A stretch of DNA of 45,035 bases from Opitutales bacterium. Its GTDB lineage: Bacteria > Verrucomicrobiota > Verrucomicrobiia > Opitutales > UBA2987. Of the stretch, positions 16,483-26,264 are shown piece after piece. The notes under the pieces are model-generated. The model was not told where the DNA came from. It ran no database searches and saw only the letters and a program-made list of their open reading frames with translations. Both the position numbers and the translations under genes were made by a program. The first letter of the stretch is position 1, and every line of letters starts with the position of its first letter. The stretch lies in contig JAJFLV010000085.1 of assembly GCA_021772535.1 (NCBI GenBank), forward strand, positions 1-45,035. The letters are read 5' to 3'.

Positions 16483-18519
16483 TTATTTCTCTTTAATAAA
16501 AATTTGCCACAGGTGGAGCGCACCGCCCCAACCGTGATAATCGTTATCGTAAACGATGTCGTAAGGGACGTTGCCCAAACGAGTACTGGCAGCCCAGACC
16601 CGGTATTGGGAGCCAATCCCGATAGCGGGGATATTGTCGGTATGTAAATCGCGAAACCGCTCCATGCTGGTGCGGATTTCTCCTTCATCGATGGAAGCCA
16701 GGACAATCTGCAAGAGGGAAGTTGACTCCCTCAGCCAATCGGGGCCTTCGGTCATGGCATTGCGGTGCCAGAAGGGATTTTGCGGGCTGGTGATGGCCCA
16801 ATAGTTGGGTCTTTGGGCAGGATCCGAAGGGGCGCTGACGGATTTTAGGTAAACTTCGAACTCACCATTTAGGCCCCGATCGTAAATGATTTCGAGTTTT
16901 CCGCCGTTTAGGTGGACTTTAATGCCGATATTTTCCCAATAATCTTTGGCCAGTTCACCAAGGTTTCTCATGATGGGTTTTTCGACATAGTAATCTATGG
17001 TCAACTCGAAGCGTGAACCATCCTTGAATTCCCGAAATCCATCGCTATCGGTATCGAAATATCCCGCTTCTTCCAAGAGAGCCCCAGCGCGTTCGGGATT
17101 GTACTCCGTGTATTTACGATAGGTTTCTTCTGAGAAAAAAGGGCTCCCTCTGTTGAGGGAATATCCGCAGGGTTCAAGGAGTAGGCCATGAAAAACTATT
17201 TGGGCTATTTCCTCCCGGTTAAGAGCGTGGGAAAGGGCTTTTCTAACCCGAATGTCTCGAATTGCATTTTTTTGGTTAAATCCAGGACTGTCCCAGTTTA
17301 GGTAGAAGCAGAGGATATCCGCCGGGCCCATGAGTTCAACTCTGAACTCTCCGGAAGCCTCCGCCTCCTTAATTGTTACATAATGTTGGGGTTCACCATA
17401 TCGACCAAAAAAATCGACCTCACCATTTAGAAACTTCAAGAGCATTATATTGCGGTTTTCGACAACAGAAAACTCGAGTTTATCCGCGTAGGGCAGTTGA
17501 TTTCCCGCCGTATCGATTTTCCAATAATAGGGATTGCGCTGATAAACAATCTTTTGGCCTTTGACCCATTGGACTGGGATCCACGCTGAAAGTCTTGGTA
17601 TTCCAGGTTGCAGAACCAGGTTGGCCTGCGAGGTGATTTCCTTGAAATGCTGGTAACTGGCCTCTTTATTGTATTTTGGATGGTGACGACTTAAAATATG
17701 TTTGGGATAGGCGAAACGATGATGGCAAAAAGAATTCAATACGCGAGCCAACGGTTTTTCGGCAAACACTTTTAATGTCGTATCATCGATTTTTTCCATT
17801 TTCATCGGCTTGCCGTTCACCAGCCAGATGCCGGGGAAGAGGGGCAAGGTGCGGGCCTCCTCATCAAAGACCATGTCGTTGTACCAAAAAAGAATGTCAT
17901 CGACGGTGAAGGGAGCCCCATCCGACCATTTGACGCCGCGACGTATTTTAACGATCAATTCTCGGCCATCCTGAGAGAACTGATAACTTTGAGCGAGGTT
18001 GAGCTTGAATTTACCCGGGAGATGGTTTTCAAAACGAAAAAGACCGTCGTTAAGCGATTTATTGATTCCCTCCTCCTCGATAATCTCGGTGGCAATCAAC
18101 CTTCGCAGAGTTCCACCGTAATTGCCGATCTCGTCTACAGGAGGGACGACCAGGGGATCTTCCGGCAATCGGTCCGAAACGGGCGGCAAAATTCCTTTCT
18201 GCACCATCTCAGCCAGCATGGGAGCTTCTCCGAATAATCGTTTGGAGAGAACCGTCGGGTCGATTTTTTTGGGCCGCAGTATCTTCAGTTCTAATTGGGC
18301 TGAAGTTCCATTTTCTTGAATAGCGGGATCTTTAGCATTTTGCCCCCTCATGCATCCTGTTTGAATGACTGCAAGCATCAGAGTTGGCAGAACGATAACG
18401 CAGAAATCAATGAGACAATCGCCTTTATTGCGCCAATGAGTTTTTACAATTTTTGGGCAAACTGAATGACGAATAAATTTCCGTATTAAGACCCGGGATT
18501 TTTTTTCAATATTTGACAT
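16483..18519 (-). CDS. ABC transporter solute-binding protein, family 5 (oligopeptide/oligosaccharide type)
   Basis: A 678-residue family 5 extracytoplasmic solute-binding protein, somewhat longer than typical DppA/OppA. Seen: GGTLRRLIATE after the linker, the family signature area SQDGRELIVKIRRGVKWSDGAPF in pieces (VKIRRGVKWSDGAPFTVDD), VRKALSHALNREEIAQ, and the C-terminal GWGGALHLWQIF. The start at 18519 has AGGG six bases upstream; a longer frame begins at 18600. A hydrophobic stretch (IDFCVIVLPTLMLAVIQTGC) follows a long basic n-region; the ending QTGC is a poor lipobox, so it is either a lipoprotein or a membrane-anchored form. It is first in an operon with the sialidase-like protein and sulfatase. 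Matching permeases lie at 28996-31117; no ATPase is present. Confidence 0.85.
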   Translation of the reverse strand: MSNIEKKSRVLIRKFIRHSVCPKIVKTHWRNKGDCLIDFCVIVLPTLMLAVIQTGCMRGQNAKDPAIQENGTSAQLELKILRPKKIDPTVLSKRLFGEAPMLAEMVQKGILPPVSDRLPEDPLVVPPVDEIGNYGGTLRRLIATEIIEEEGINKSLNDGLFRFENHLPGKFKLNLAQSYQFSQDGRELIVKIRRGVKWSDGAPFTVDDILFWYNDMVFDEEARTLPLFPGIWLVNGKPMKMEKIDDTTLKVFAEKPLARVLNSFCHHRFAYPKHILSRHHPKYNKEASYQHFKEITSQANLVLQPGIPRLSAWIPVQWVKGQKIVYQRNPYYWKIDTAGNQLPYADKLEFSVVENRNIMLLKFLNGEVDFFGRYGEPQHYVTIKEAEASGEFRVELMGPADILCFYLNWDSPGFNQKNAIRDIRVRKALSHALNREEIAQIVFHGLLLEPCGYSLNRGSPFFSEETYRKYTEYNPERAGALLEEAGYFDTDSDGFREFKDGSRFELTIDYYVEKPIMRNLGELAKDYWENIGIKVHLNGGKLEIIYDRGLNGEFEVYLKSVSAPSDPAQRPNYWAITSPQNPFWHRNAMTEGPDWLRESTSLLQIVLASIDEGEIRTSMERFRDLHTDNIPAIGIGSQYRVWAASTRLGNVPYDIVYDNDYHGWGGALHLWQIFIKEK

Positions 18520-18630
18520 TTCCATCCCTATTAAACTTGCGCTCATACAATCTCGGCAGCATATATTTGTCGAGCCCTTAACTGCCAGAATCGTACGCAT
18601 TATTTAACTGCAACCATAAGGACGGCATTG

Positions 18631-21501
18631 ATGAATTCCACTCTCTATCAACAACTTATATCGGTGGCCTTTTTAGTCATCTCTTTAACCGGTTTCGGCG
18701 AGCTACCCAAAGAAGAAACTAATTCCGTCGGCATGAAAATGATCCGGCTGGAAGGGGGCACTTTTCAGATGGGCAGCAAAATGTCCGGCCGGATTGATCG
18801 GTTTTCATTTCCCTTTGTCAAGAACGATGATTTGGTGAATGTGCCGCCCGACTGGGATGAATTCCCCCGCCATAGAGTTACCATCAGCGGCCCGTTTTAC
18901 ATCTCGCAAACCGAGGTTACGGTAGAACAATTCAAGAAATTCAGGTCCGATTACGTGGGTTCAAAAACTGGTCAACCTTATGCCACAGGGGTAAGTTGGC
19001 ATAATGCTGCGGCTTATTGCCAATGGTTGAGTGAAAAAGAGGGAAAGCCCTACCGTTTGCCGACCGAGGCGGAATGGGAGTACGTCTGCCGTGCGGGAAC
19101 GAATACGCCATTTTCTTCCGGCGACCAGCCACCAGAATCCGATTCGCCCAATCCATGGGGATTGCTCAATATGCACTCCGGCGCACTGGAATGGTGTAAT
19201 GATTGGCATGGCGCTTATCCGCACGATGACCAGGTCGATCCAACAGGTCCTGCTGACGGATTTGCCCGCGTGGTGAGGGGAGGTCCCCTTGACCGAAAGG
19301 ATAGAATGCTTTTCCGGTTGAGTTCCTTTTACCAGCGTTCCGCCAATCGAGCCGGGATTGCCCCGGGATTTCAACAGGTTCAATCCTGGGATGATGAGAA
19401 GGAGGAAATCGAGAATTTACTGCAACCTGGGGACGGTGATTTTTCTACTGGATTGGTAGGAATTTTTTTCAACAGTTCCTATTTAACGCGCCCCTCGGAT
19501 CTCTGGCCGGTTGAATTAGTAAATTCTGACGATATCGAATGGCCGGCGAGTAATGATTGGTCGGCCGCCTGGAGGGGTTACCTTGAAACTCCCAGAACCG
19601 GTCCCATTGAATTTTCGGCTGAGGTAGACGATGGTCTAAGGCTCGAAATCAACGGCAAGGTTATTATCGACGCTTGGGAGGATGGCACGAAACTTTCAGG
19701 AACATTTGCGGCTGAAAAAGGGAGGAAGTATCCTGTTAAAATCTCCTATTTTACGAATGGCGGCGATTCCTTTCTGCGTTTGTTCTGGAAGCTTTCGGAA
19801 CAAGAGAAAACAATCATTCCTGCGCGGGCCTTCTGGCATGTTTCAGCCGATGAACGTATTGTTGGAAAAGAAGTTATGAAGAGCAGCATGCCACGAGAAA
19901 ATGCGATTGGTTTTCGTGTCGTGCAGGCTCCCCCGCCGCCCATCCAACCTTCTCAAAACAAGGAGGCATTTGTTATGCAAGGCGTTCGTCAAAATGTTAA
20001 GCAACTCAAAAGTGGGCCACCCGCCGATAAGCCTTATTTTCGCAGGCGAATCATGCTGCCGATCCCATTGGAAAACAGTTCGAGGTCAGCTATCGATGCT
20101 GCCGGTTTTCACTCCTCTTTTCGCGGCCATAACCACAGTCCCGCACTGGAAGTATGCTCAAATGGGGACCTTTTGCTGGTTATTTACACTTCCTACAACG
20201 AGTATGAGCCTGGTGTTTCACTGATGGCAGCTCGTCTGCGTTTCGGACAGGAAGAGTGGGATATGCCATCCCCCCTGATAGATTTCCCCGATGCCAATGA
20301 CCACGCGCCTCTTCTCTGGAACGATGCGGGCAAGCTCCACCTTTTTTGGGGCAGTCCTCAACTCGACGGAGGATTTCCCTTTCAATGGACGACATCGACC
20401 GACAATGGCGCTTCCTTCGCGGAGGTGAGATTTCCTAAATTTGAAGGCCCCGTTTTATCCCATTCCCGCCAACCGATAAATTCTGCTTTTCGAGGAGTTG
20501 ACGGCACAATCTATGTGGCCAGCGATGGCGAGGGGGGCGCTTCCGTTCTCTGGGCCAGCAAGGACAATGGGGAGACTTGGTACGATACAGGGGGAAGAAG
20601 CGGTGGACGCCATACGACCTATGTGCAACTGAAAAACGGCGACATTTTGGGAATGGGGGGCAAGAATACTAATATCGACGGCTTTATGCCAAAATCGGTT
20701 TCCAGTGATGGCGGGAAAACATGGAAGATCAGTAAAACACCGTTTGCTTCGTTAGCTTCCAACCAACGGCCAACTCTAATACGGTTGCAGAGCGGGCGAT
20801 TGTTTTTTGCCGGGGATTTTCAGAAGAGGGGAGGGGCCCAACCCGAGGGAATTACCCAAAAAGGAGCCTTTGCCGCACTTTCCCATGACGAAGGAGAAAC
20901 CTGGAGGATAAAGAAGATACCGGGAACTTTGCCTCATGAAGTCGATGAACCCTGGGGGGGAACTCTTGGATATTCCGTGGCTCGTCAGGCGCCTAATGGC
21001 ATCATTCATTTAATAACAACGATGAACCATCCCAGTCTGCATTTTTCACTCAATGAGGCCTGGATTTTGGCGGAAAAGGAAGATCGAACGGAGAATGAAA
21101 TAACAAGTTCTGAATCGGGTAAAATTTCAAAGATGGAAAAATTTGTGGAAAAATATTCCAATGCGAATTCGAGGATTGAAGGCGGAGGCGGTTTTTTTGA
21201 GGATGGCCGATACTTATTGGATGGTCCCCAGGTCTGGAATTATGCCAACGGCAAAAAAAAGTGGGAAGCCACATTCCAAAGCGGACGAAAAGTCGGCAAG
21301 GAGACTTATTGGAACATTTATGGAAAAAAAATCTGGCAATGGGAGCATGATCCCGAAGGAGTTACCAAATGGACCCAATGGTGGCCCGATGGCAGGAAGA
21401 AAGCAGAATCGACCTGGAAAAATCGAAGATGCGTCGGTATGGCCAGAACCTGGGATTATGATGGAAATCTAGTCAGCGAAGTCGAGTTTTCCGATGGGTG
21501 A
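18631..21501 (+). CDS. multidomain secreted protein: FGE/SUMF1-like with nested PA14, sialidase-like, YwqK/MORN-like
   Basis: A 956-residue fusion, first of a tandem pair. Order: signal peptide (about 1-24), SUMF1/FGE-like domain (about 32-250; MIRLEGGTFQMGS, RLPTEAEWEYVCRAG, RVVRGGPLDRKDR), PA14-like glycan-binding domain (about 275-410; WSAAWRGYLETP, LRLEINGKVIIDAW), the last FGE strand RENAIGFRVVQ (about 422-432), a sialidase-like propeller (about 495-815) with Asp boxes STDNGASF, SKDNGETW, SSDGGKTW and SHDEGETW, and a YwqK/MORN-like tail (about 845-956). Thus PA14 interrupts the FGE fold. The C-terminal cysteine pair used by true FGE is absent, so sulfatase activation is unlikely. AAGGA at 18618 decides the ATG at 18631. 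It is divergent from the ABC binding protein and overlaps its paralogue by 8 bases. Confidence 0.85.
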   Translation: MNSTLYQQLISVAFLVISLTGFGELPKEETNSVGMKMIRLEGGTFQMGSKMSGRIDRFSFPFVKNDDLVNVPPDWDEFPRHRVTISGPFYISQTEVTVEQFKKFRSDYVGSKTGQPYATGVSWHNAAAYCQWLSEKEGKPYRLPTEAEWEYVCRAGTNTPFSSGDQPPESDSPNPWGLLNMHSGALEWCNDWHGAYPHDDQVDPTGPADGFARVVRGGPLDRKDRMLFRLSSFYQRSANRAGIAPGFQQVQSWDDEKEEIENLLQPGDGDFSTGLVGIFFNSSYLTRPSDLWPVELVNSDDIEWPASNDWSAAWRGYLETPRTGPIEFSAEVDDGLRLEINGKVIIDAWEDGTKLSGTFAAEKGRKYPVKISYFTNGGDSFLRLFWKLSEQEKTIIPARAFWHVSADERIVGKEVMKSSMPRENAIGFRVVQAPPPPIQPSQNKEAFVMQGVRQNVKQLKSGPPADKPYFRRRIMLPIPLENSSRSAIDAAGFHSSFRGHNHSPALEVCSNGDLLLVIYTSYNEYEPGVSLMAARLRFGQEEWDMPSPLIDFPDANDHAPLLWNDAGKLHLFWGSPQLDGGFPFQWTTSTDNGASFAEVRFPKFEGPVLSHSRQPINSAFRGVDGTIYVASDGEGGASVLWASKDNGETWYDTGGRSGGRHTTYVQLKNGDILGMGGKNTNIDGFMPKSVSSDGGKTWKISKTPFASLASNQRPTLIRLQSGRLFFAGDFQKRGGAQPEGITQKGAFAALSHDEGETWRIKKIPGTLPHEVDEPWGGTLGYSVARQAPNGIIHLITTMNHPSLHFSLNEAWILAEKEDRTENEITSSESGKISKMEKFVEKYSNANSRIEGGGGFFEDGRYLLDGPQVWNYANGKKKWEATFQSGRKVGKETYWNIYGKKIWQWEHDPEGVTKWTQWWPDGRKKAESTWKNRRCVGMARTWDYDGNLVSEVEFSDG

Positions 21502-24382
21502 TCTGCGGGCATTTTATCAAAAACTTGGCGTGGCGGCATTGCTAGGCTTCTGTTTGGCCGGTTACGCTGATTCCCCGAACATGCGCACCAATTCCGTGGG
21601 TATGAAAATGATCCGACTAGAGGCGGGTTCTTTCCAGATGGGCGCGAAAATGTCGGGTCAAATCGACCGGTTTTCGTTTCCTTTTATCAGGTCCGACGAC
21701 TTGGTTGATGTGCCGCCTGACTGGGACGAATTTCCCCGCCACAAAGTAACCATTAGCAAACCGTTTTACATTTCGCGAACTGAAGTCACAGAAGAGCAAT
21801 ACCGGAAATTCGAGCCAGATTTCAGGGGCTCGAAAACTTATGAGCCTTACGCAACGGGTGTAAGCTGGCATGAGGCCATGGCTTATTGCCGGTGGTTGAG
21901 CGAAAAAGAGGGCAAGCCCTATCGTCTGCCGACCGAGGCGGAGTGGGAGTATGCCTGCCGGGCGGGAACCGATACGTTGTATTCTTCCGGCGATCAGCCG
22001 CCCGAGCCGAAAACGCCAAGTCCCTGGGATTTGCTCAATATGCACTCTGGCACCCTCGAGTGGTGTCTCGACTGGCATGGGCTTTATCCGCACGACGACC
22101 AGGTCGATCCGGTAGGATCAGCTGAGGGGTTTGCCCGGGTTGTCCGGGGCGGTCCTCTGGACCGTAAAGACCGAATGCTGTTCCGGTTAAGTTCTTTTTA
22201 TCAACGCTCTGCAAATCGGGCCGGGATAGCGCCTGGATTTCGGCAGATTTCCTCAGAGGACGAAGAAAATGGGGCGTCTGAAGAATATTCTCAACTTGGG
22301 GAAGGTGATTTTTATCATGGATTGGTGGGGATTTTATATAACAACCCCGATTTAACGCTTCTCTCGGGCCTTTGGTCTGCAAAAGTTATAAATTCCGATC
22401 AAATGAATTGGCCTGCACTCAATGATTGGTCGGTTGTCTGGAGAGGTTTTATCGAAGCTCCCATAACGGGTTCAATTGATTTTTCTGTCGAGGTGAACAA
22501 GGATCTGCTGCTGGAAATCGACGGCCAGATCGTCATTGACCACTGGCTAAAGGGTACGGATATCAAGGGTGCTATGGAATTGGAAAAAGGCAGGAAATAT
22601 CCATTAAAACTGTCTTTTTCCACAGACACCGCCAACTCCTTTCTACGCTTGCTCTGGAGTTACCCGGGGCATGAGAAAGCAGTAATTCCTGCATCCGCGT
22701 TTTTGCATACCAGACCGGATGAGCGTTTAGCTAAGAAAAAAGTTTTGAATGCGAAAAGACCGAGGGAAAACCCGGTTGGTTTTCGGGTCGTGCAGGCTTC
22801 CATGCCAACTACTCCGCCTCTTCGTTATGAAGCGCAGTTTACCATGCAGGGAGTTCGTCAAAATGTCCCTGAAGTGAAGAAAGGACCTCCGGCTGATAAA
22901 TCCTATTTTCGCAAACGGGAAATGCTTCCTATTCCTCTGGAAAACAGTTCGAGAGAGATTATCGATGCTGCCGGATTTCATCCTTCTTTTCGCGGTCATA
23001 ACCATAGTCCGGCTCTGGAGGTGTGTTCGAACGGAGACCTTATGCTGATTATTTTTACTTCCTACGATGAGTATGAACCCGGTATGTCCCTGATGGCAGC
23101 ACGTTTGAGATTTGGACAGGAAGAGTGGGATATGCCTTCTCCCCTGATGGATTTTCCCGATGTCAGCGATGTTTCTCCTCTACTCTGGAACGATGCGGGA
23201 AAACTCAATTTGTTCTGGGGCAGCCCGCAACTTGATGGGGGATTTCCTTTTCAATGGACAACTTCTTACGACAGCGGCGCTTCTTTCAACGAGGTTAAGT
23301 TCCCTGTTTTTCCCGACCCGGTCGGGGGGCACTCCCGCCAGCCGATAAATTCAGCGTTTCGAGGAGTTGACGGCACAATCTATGTTGCCAGCGACGGCGA
23401 AGGGGGGACCTCTGTTCTCTGGGCCAGCCGTGATGAGGGTCAGACTTGGCACGACACCGGGGGAAGAACCAGAGGACGCCATACCACCTTCGTTCAACTG
23501 AAAAATGGCGACATTTTGGGGATGGGTGGCAAGAATACCAATATTGACGGCTTCATGCCAAAATCGATATCCAGCGATGGAGGAAAAACATGGAAGTTCA
23601 GTAAAACGCCTTTTCCTGCGTTAGCCTCCAATCAGCGACCAACCCTTATTCGGTTGCAGAGCGGGCACCTTTTCTTTGCCGGAGATTTTCAAAAAAGGAG
23701 AGGGGCTCAACCTAAGGGAATTACCCAAAAAGGCGCTTTTACTGCTCTCTCCGAGGACGAGGGGAACACCTGGAGGATCAAGAAGATACCGGGAACCTTG
23801 CCTCATGAAGTGGATGAGCCCTGGGGTGGGACTCTCGGTTATTCCGTGGCTCGTCAGGCTCCTAATGGCATCATTCATTTAATTACGACGATGAACCATC
23901 CCAGCCTGCATTTTGCCTTCAATGAAACCTGGATTTTATCAGAAAAGGAAGATCAAACGGAGAGTAAAATAACAAGTTCTGAACCAGGTATAATTTTAAA
24001 GATGAAAAAATTTGTAGAAAAACATTCCAACGGAAACGCGAGGATTGAAGGCGGAGGTGGTCGTTTTGAGGATGGCCGATACTTATTGGAGGGTCCCCAG
24101 TTTTGGAACTATGCCAATGGCGATAAAAAGTGGGAAGCGACATTCCGAAGCGGTCAAAAGGTCGCCAAGGAAACCTATTGGAATATCGAGGGAAAGAAAA
24201 TCTGGCAATGGGAGCATGATGCCAAAGGAATTTCCAACTGGACGCAATGGTGGCCCAATGGCCGGAAAAAAGCGGAATCTACCTGGAAAAACCGGAAGTG
24301 CGAGGGTGTGGCCCGAACCTGGGATTACCAAGGAAACCCGATAAGCGAAGTCGAATTTTCCGAGGGCAAACCGATCCTTTAA
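21494..24382 (+). CDS. tandem paralogue of the FGE-like/PA14/sialidase-like/YwqK-like protein
   Basis: A 962-residue protein with the same order as its upstream neighbour and clearly homologous along its whole length, also at nucleotide level. Signal peptide MGDLRAFYQKLGVAALLGFC with cleavage near AGYA. The FGE-like core has MIRLEAGSFQMGA, RLPTEAEWEYACRAG and RVVRGGPLDRKDR without catalytic cysteines; PA14-like segment WSVVWRGFIEAP; FGE tail RENPVGFRVVQ; Asp boxes SRDEGQTW, SSDGGKTW and SEDEGNTW; YwqK-like tail with WTQWWPNGRKKAESTWKN. The start lies inside the last codons of the first copy (shared bases 21494-21501), so it is translated by coupling. The most different part between the copies is the PA14 region, hinting at different ligands. 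The exact activity is unknown. Confidence 0.85.
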   Translation: MGDLRAFYQKLGVAALLGFCLAGYADSPNMRTNSVGMKMIRLEAGSFQMGAKMSGQIDRFSFPFIRSDDLVDVPPDWDEFPRHKVTISKPFYISRTEVTEEQYRKFEPDFRGSKTYEPYATGVSWHEAMAYCRWLSEKEGKPYRLPTEAEWEYACRAGTDTLYSSGDQPPEPKTPSPWDLLNMHSGTLEWCLDWHGLYPHDDQVDPVGSAEGFARVVRGGPLDRKDRMLFRLSSFYQRSANRAGIAPGFRQISSEDEENGASEEYSQLGEGDFYHGLVGILYNNPDLTLLSGLWSAKVINSDQMNWPALNDWSVVWRGFIEAPITGSIDFSVEVNKDLLLEIDGQIVIDHWLKGTDIKGAMELEKGRKYPLKLSFSTDTANSFLRLLWSYPGHEKAVIPASAFLHTRPDERLAKKKVLNAKRPRENPVGFRVVQASMPTTPPLRYEAQFTMQGVRQNVPEVKKGPPADKSYFRKREMLPIPLENSSREIIDAAGFHPSFRGHNHSPALEVCSNGDLMLIIFTSYDEYEPGMSLMAARLRFGQEEWDMPSPLMDFPDVSDVSPLLWNDAGKLNLFWGSPQLDGGFPFQWTTSYDSGASFNEVKFPVFPDPVGGHSRQPINSAFRGVDGTIYVASDGEGGTSVLWASRDEGQTWHDTGGRTRGRHTTFVQLKNGDILGMGGKNTNIDGFMPKSISSDGGKTWKFSKTPFPALASNQRPTLIRLQSGHLFFAGDFQKRRGAQPKGITQKGAFTALSEDEGNTWRIKKIPGTLPHEVDEPWGGTLGYSVARQAPNGIIHLITTMNHPSLHFAFNETWILSEKEDQTESKITSSEPGIILKMKKFVEKHSNGNARIEGGGGRFEDGRYLLEGPQFWNYANGDKKWEATFRSGQKVAKETYWNIEGKKIWQWEHDAKGISNWTQWWPNGRKKAESTWKNRKCEGVARTWDYQGNPISEVEFSEGKPIL

Positions 24383-24413
24383 GGTAAAAAATTTAAGGCC
24401 TGAATGGTCAAAA

Positions 24414-26243
24414 TCAGGGTTTATATTCGTCGGCTCCAACATCGATTTGAAGAGCCAACCCACCGTTTAGGGGTCTTCTGTCTAAATCCATGTCCCAGTT
24501 TGGCGCGGTATCGTTTTGCCCCGCATCAATGCAGGGGGAGCCGGCTTGCAGGTGGTAGGTAGGCATTATTTCAAAGTCTGCCAAATCGGAATATCCAGAT
24601 CGTGAAAAATCCCCCCACACCCTGATTTTTTCAGAATCATTGGAAGAGATTACACCCCATTTTTCGCCAATACGGATAACGCGTCCGGAATAATCTTCAT
24701 TTAACGGATTGGTCTTAAGAAGTTTGAGGCTGGTGAGAAAATGTCTTTGATCGAATGTTGACACTACAGCTTCACCTTTTTTCCCGTTTTCCACAAATTG
24801 GGAATCCCCGATGAAATTTCCTTCTCCTTCATATCCCCTGGTCAAGTTGTTGTAGGTAAACTCGACTTCCGTTTCCGTTTTGATCAATCCGTGAATGATA
24901 TTGTTCCGGTAAACTCCGGGGACCAGGCCTTCCTTCGTTTCCGTATGGTAAAGCCCGTCGGTAATCGTGTTGTTGACCAGTAGAAGGTCGGAGCGCTGAA
25001 GGTAAACAGGTCCCACATTCTCGGCGATAATATTGTTCTTTAAGACCGTGCGGCTCTCCATGGTTATGCGCATGGAACCAGAATTATGTGAGCCGTTGTC
25101 ATTTCCCATGATTACATTGTTTAAGATACGAACGAGAAAATCCTCCTTCGGAGGCAGCGGGTCGAGAGGAGTTCCGTAATGGTGCTTTTGTCCTCCTACG
25201 AAAATGCCCCCGCCATCATCTGCGCCAATGTTGCCGACGATGATATTGCCGGCGATTACGGGAGAGGACCACAGAGCAACGAAAATTCCACCTACGTCAT
25301 TGCTATTTAACGACTCGTTGTTGCTGATGACATTGCCCACAATTTTAGGGTGCGACCAGTCGTAAACGGAAATGGCGCCTCCTTCCGCGCTGCGCGCAAA
25401 ATCGAGGAGACCGGTAACATTATTGGAGAACACATTATGAGCGATTATGGGAGAGGAATGATCGTCGCAGGTTACTCCGGCACCCCGCCCGATCTCCGTC
25501 CGGTTTCCGTTAAAAATATTGTTGCTGATGTTCGGTGAGGCGTTGTTCAGGCACATGATGGCTCCGCCATCGTTGGCCACTTCATGCCATTTGGGCGGAT
25601 CCCAACCGGCAGGAGCGTAAGTCATGTTATCGATAAAAAAGTTATTGGTAATGTCAGGAGACGAGTTTTCACATAAAATCCCCGCACCTTTTCCTCTCAC
25701 TCTTCCCCGTTTGACGATAAAGCCGTCCAATTTCGCATGATTTGCGCCCATGATAACACGGCGCTTCAGTTGTCCGTCGAGAACGGTGGGATTTTTAAAT
25801 ATATCCCGGCTCCAATCGGACGCATCATACCCTCCAAAAAGATCCACGTAAGGTTGCAGGGAGAGTGTTTCTCCGGAGTATTTTCCCTCGGCCACCAAAA
25901 CCGCATATCGCTTACCGGATTCAGCCTTCGTCAAATAAGTAAGGGCGTGGGAAATAGATGCCGAAGGTTTTTCGGCGCTGCCATCGCAATCAGTATCCGA
26001 ACCGGTTTTGGCGGAAACATGGCTGACTCCATGATATTTGCCAAGGTCAACCGAAAGAGTTTTGGGGCCGACATTTTTCGGATCGAATTTGTAGGATTCC
26101 TCCTCGTCTTGGGCAAAAATCTGAACCGATATAAGGACGGAACAAGCAATACTTGAGAGCAAATATTTCCGCAGCAGAGAACCATAGCGTCTGGTTTTAA
26201 TTACGAATGCGTTCATAGAATCCTGGGATAGTTTTTCTTCCAT
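24414..26243 (-). CDS. secreted right-handed parallel beta-helix protein
   Basis: A 609-residue exported protein. A signal peptide follows a basic stretch (YLLSSIACSVLISVQIFAQ); the ATG at 26216 is an equally likely start and would shorten the leader by nine residues. From about residue 55 to 430 it is a parallel beta-helix: DUF1565-like opening (VSAKTGSDTDCDGSAEKPSASI), then repeated rungs such as GILCENSSPDITNNFF, NNASPNISNNIFNGN, DDHSSPIIAHNVFSNN and WSHPKIVGNVISNN. Such folds occur in polysaccharide lyases, pectinesterases and epimerases, but no catalytic set can be assigned. It starts 21 bases after the dehydratase-like gene and is co-transcribed with it. The end (CIDAGQND...DVGADEYKP) is typical of DUF1565-like proteins. 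Confidence 0.78.
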   Translation of the reverse strand: MEEKLSQDSMNAFVIKTRRYGSLLRKYLLSSIACSVLISVQIFAQDEEESYKFDPKNVGPKTLSVDLGKYHGVSHVSAKTGSDTDCDGSAEKPSASISHALTYLTKAESGKRYAVLVAEGKYSGETLSLQPYVDLFGGYDASDWSRDIFKNPTVLDGQLKRRVIMGANHAKLDGFIVKRGRVRGKGAGILCENSSPDITNNFFIDNMTYAPAGWDPPKWHEVANDGGAIMCLNNASPNISNNIFNGNRTEIGRGAGVTCDDHSSPIIAHNVFSNNVTGLLDFARSAEGGAISVYDWSHPKIVGNVISNNESLNSNDVGGIFVALWSSPVIAGNIIVGNIGADDGGGIFVGGQKHHYGTPLDPLPPKEDFLVRILNNVIMGNDNGSHNSGSMRITMESRTVLKNNIIAENVGPVYLQRSDLLLVNNTITDGLYHTETKEGLVPGVYRNNIIHGLIKTETEVEFTYNNLTRGYEGEGNFIGDSQFVENGKKGEAVVSTFDQRHFLTSLKLLKTNPLNEDYSGRVIRIGEKWGVISSNDSEKIRVWGDFSRSGYSDLADFEIMPTYHLQAGSPCIDAGQNDTAPNWDMDLDRRPLNGGLALQIDVGADEYKP

Positions 26244-26264
26244 ATTTTTCCGGTTTAATCGGTT

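Noticed and set aside
24383-24420. CCTGA...TCAGG hairpin between convergent genes
   Set aside because: Only a 5-bp stem with a 10-base loop and a poor T-run; not strong enough to call a terminator.
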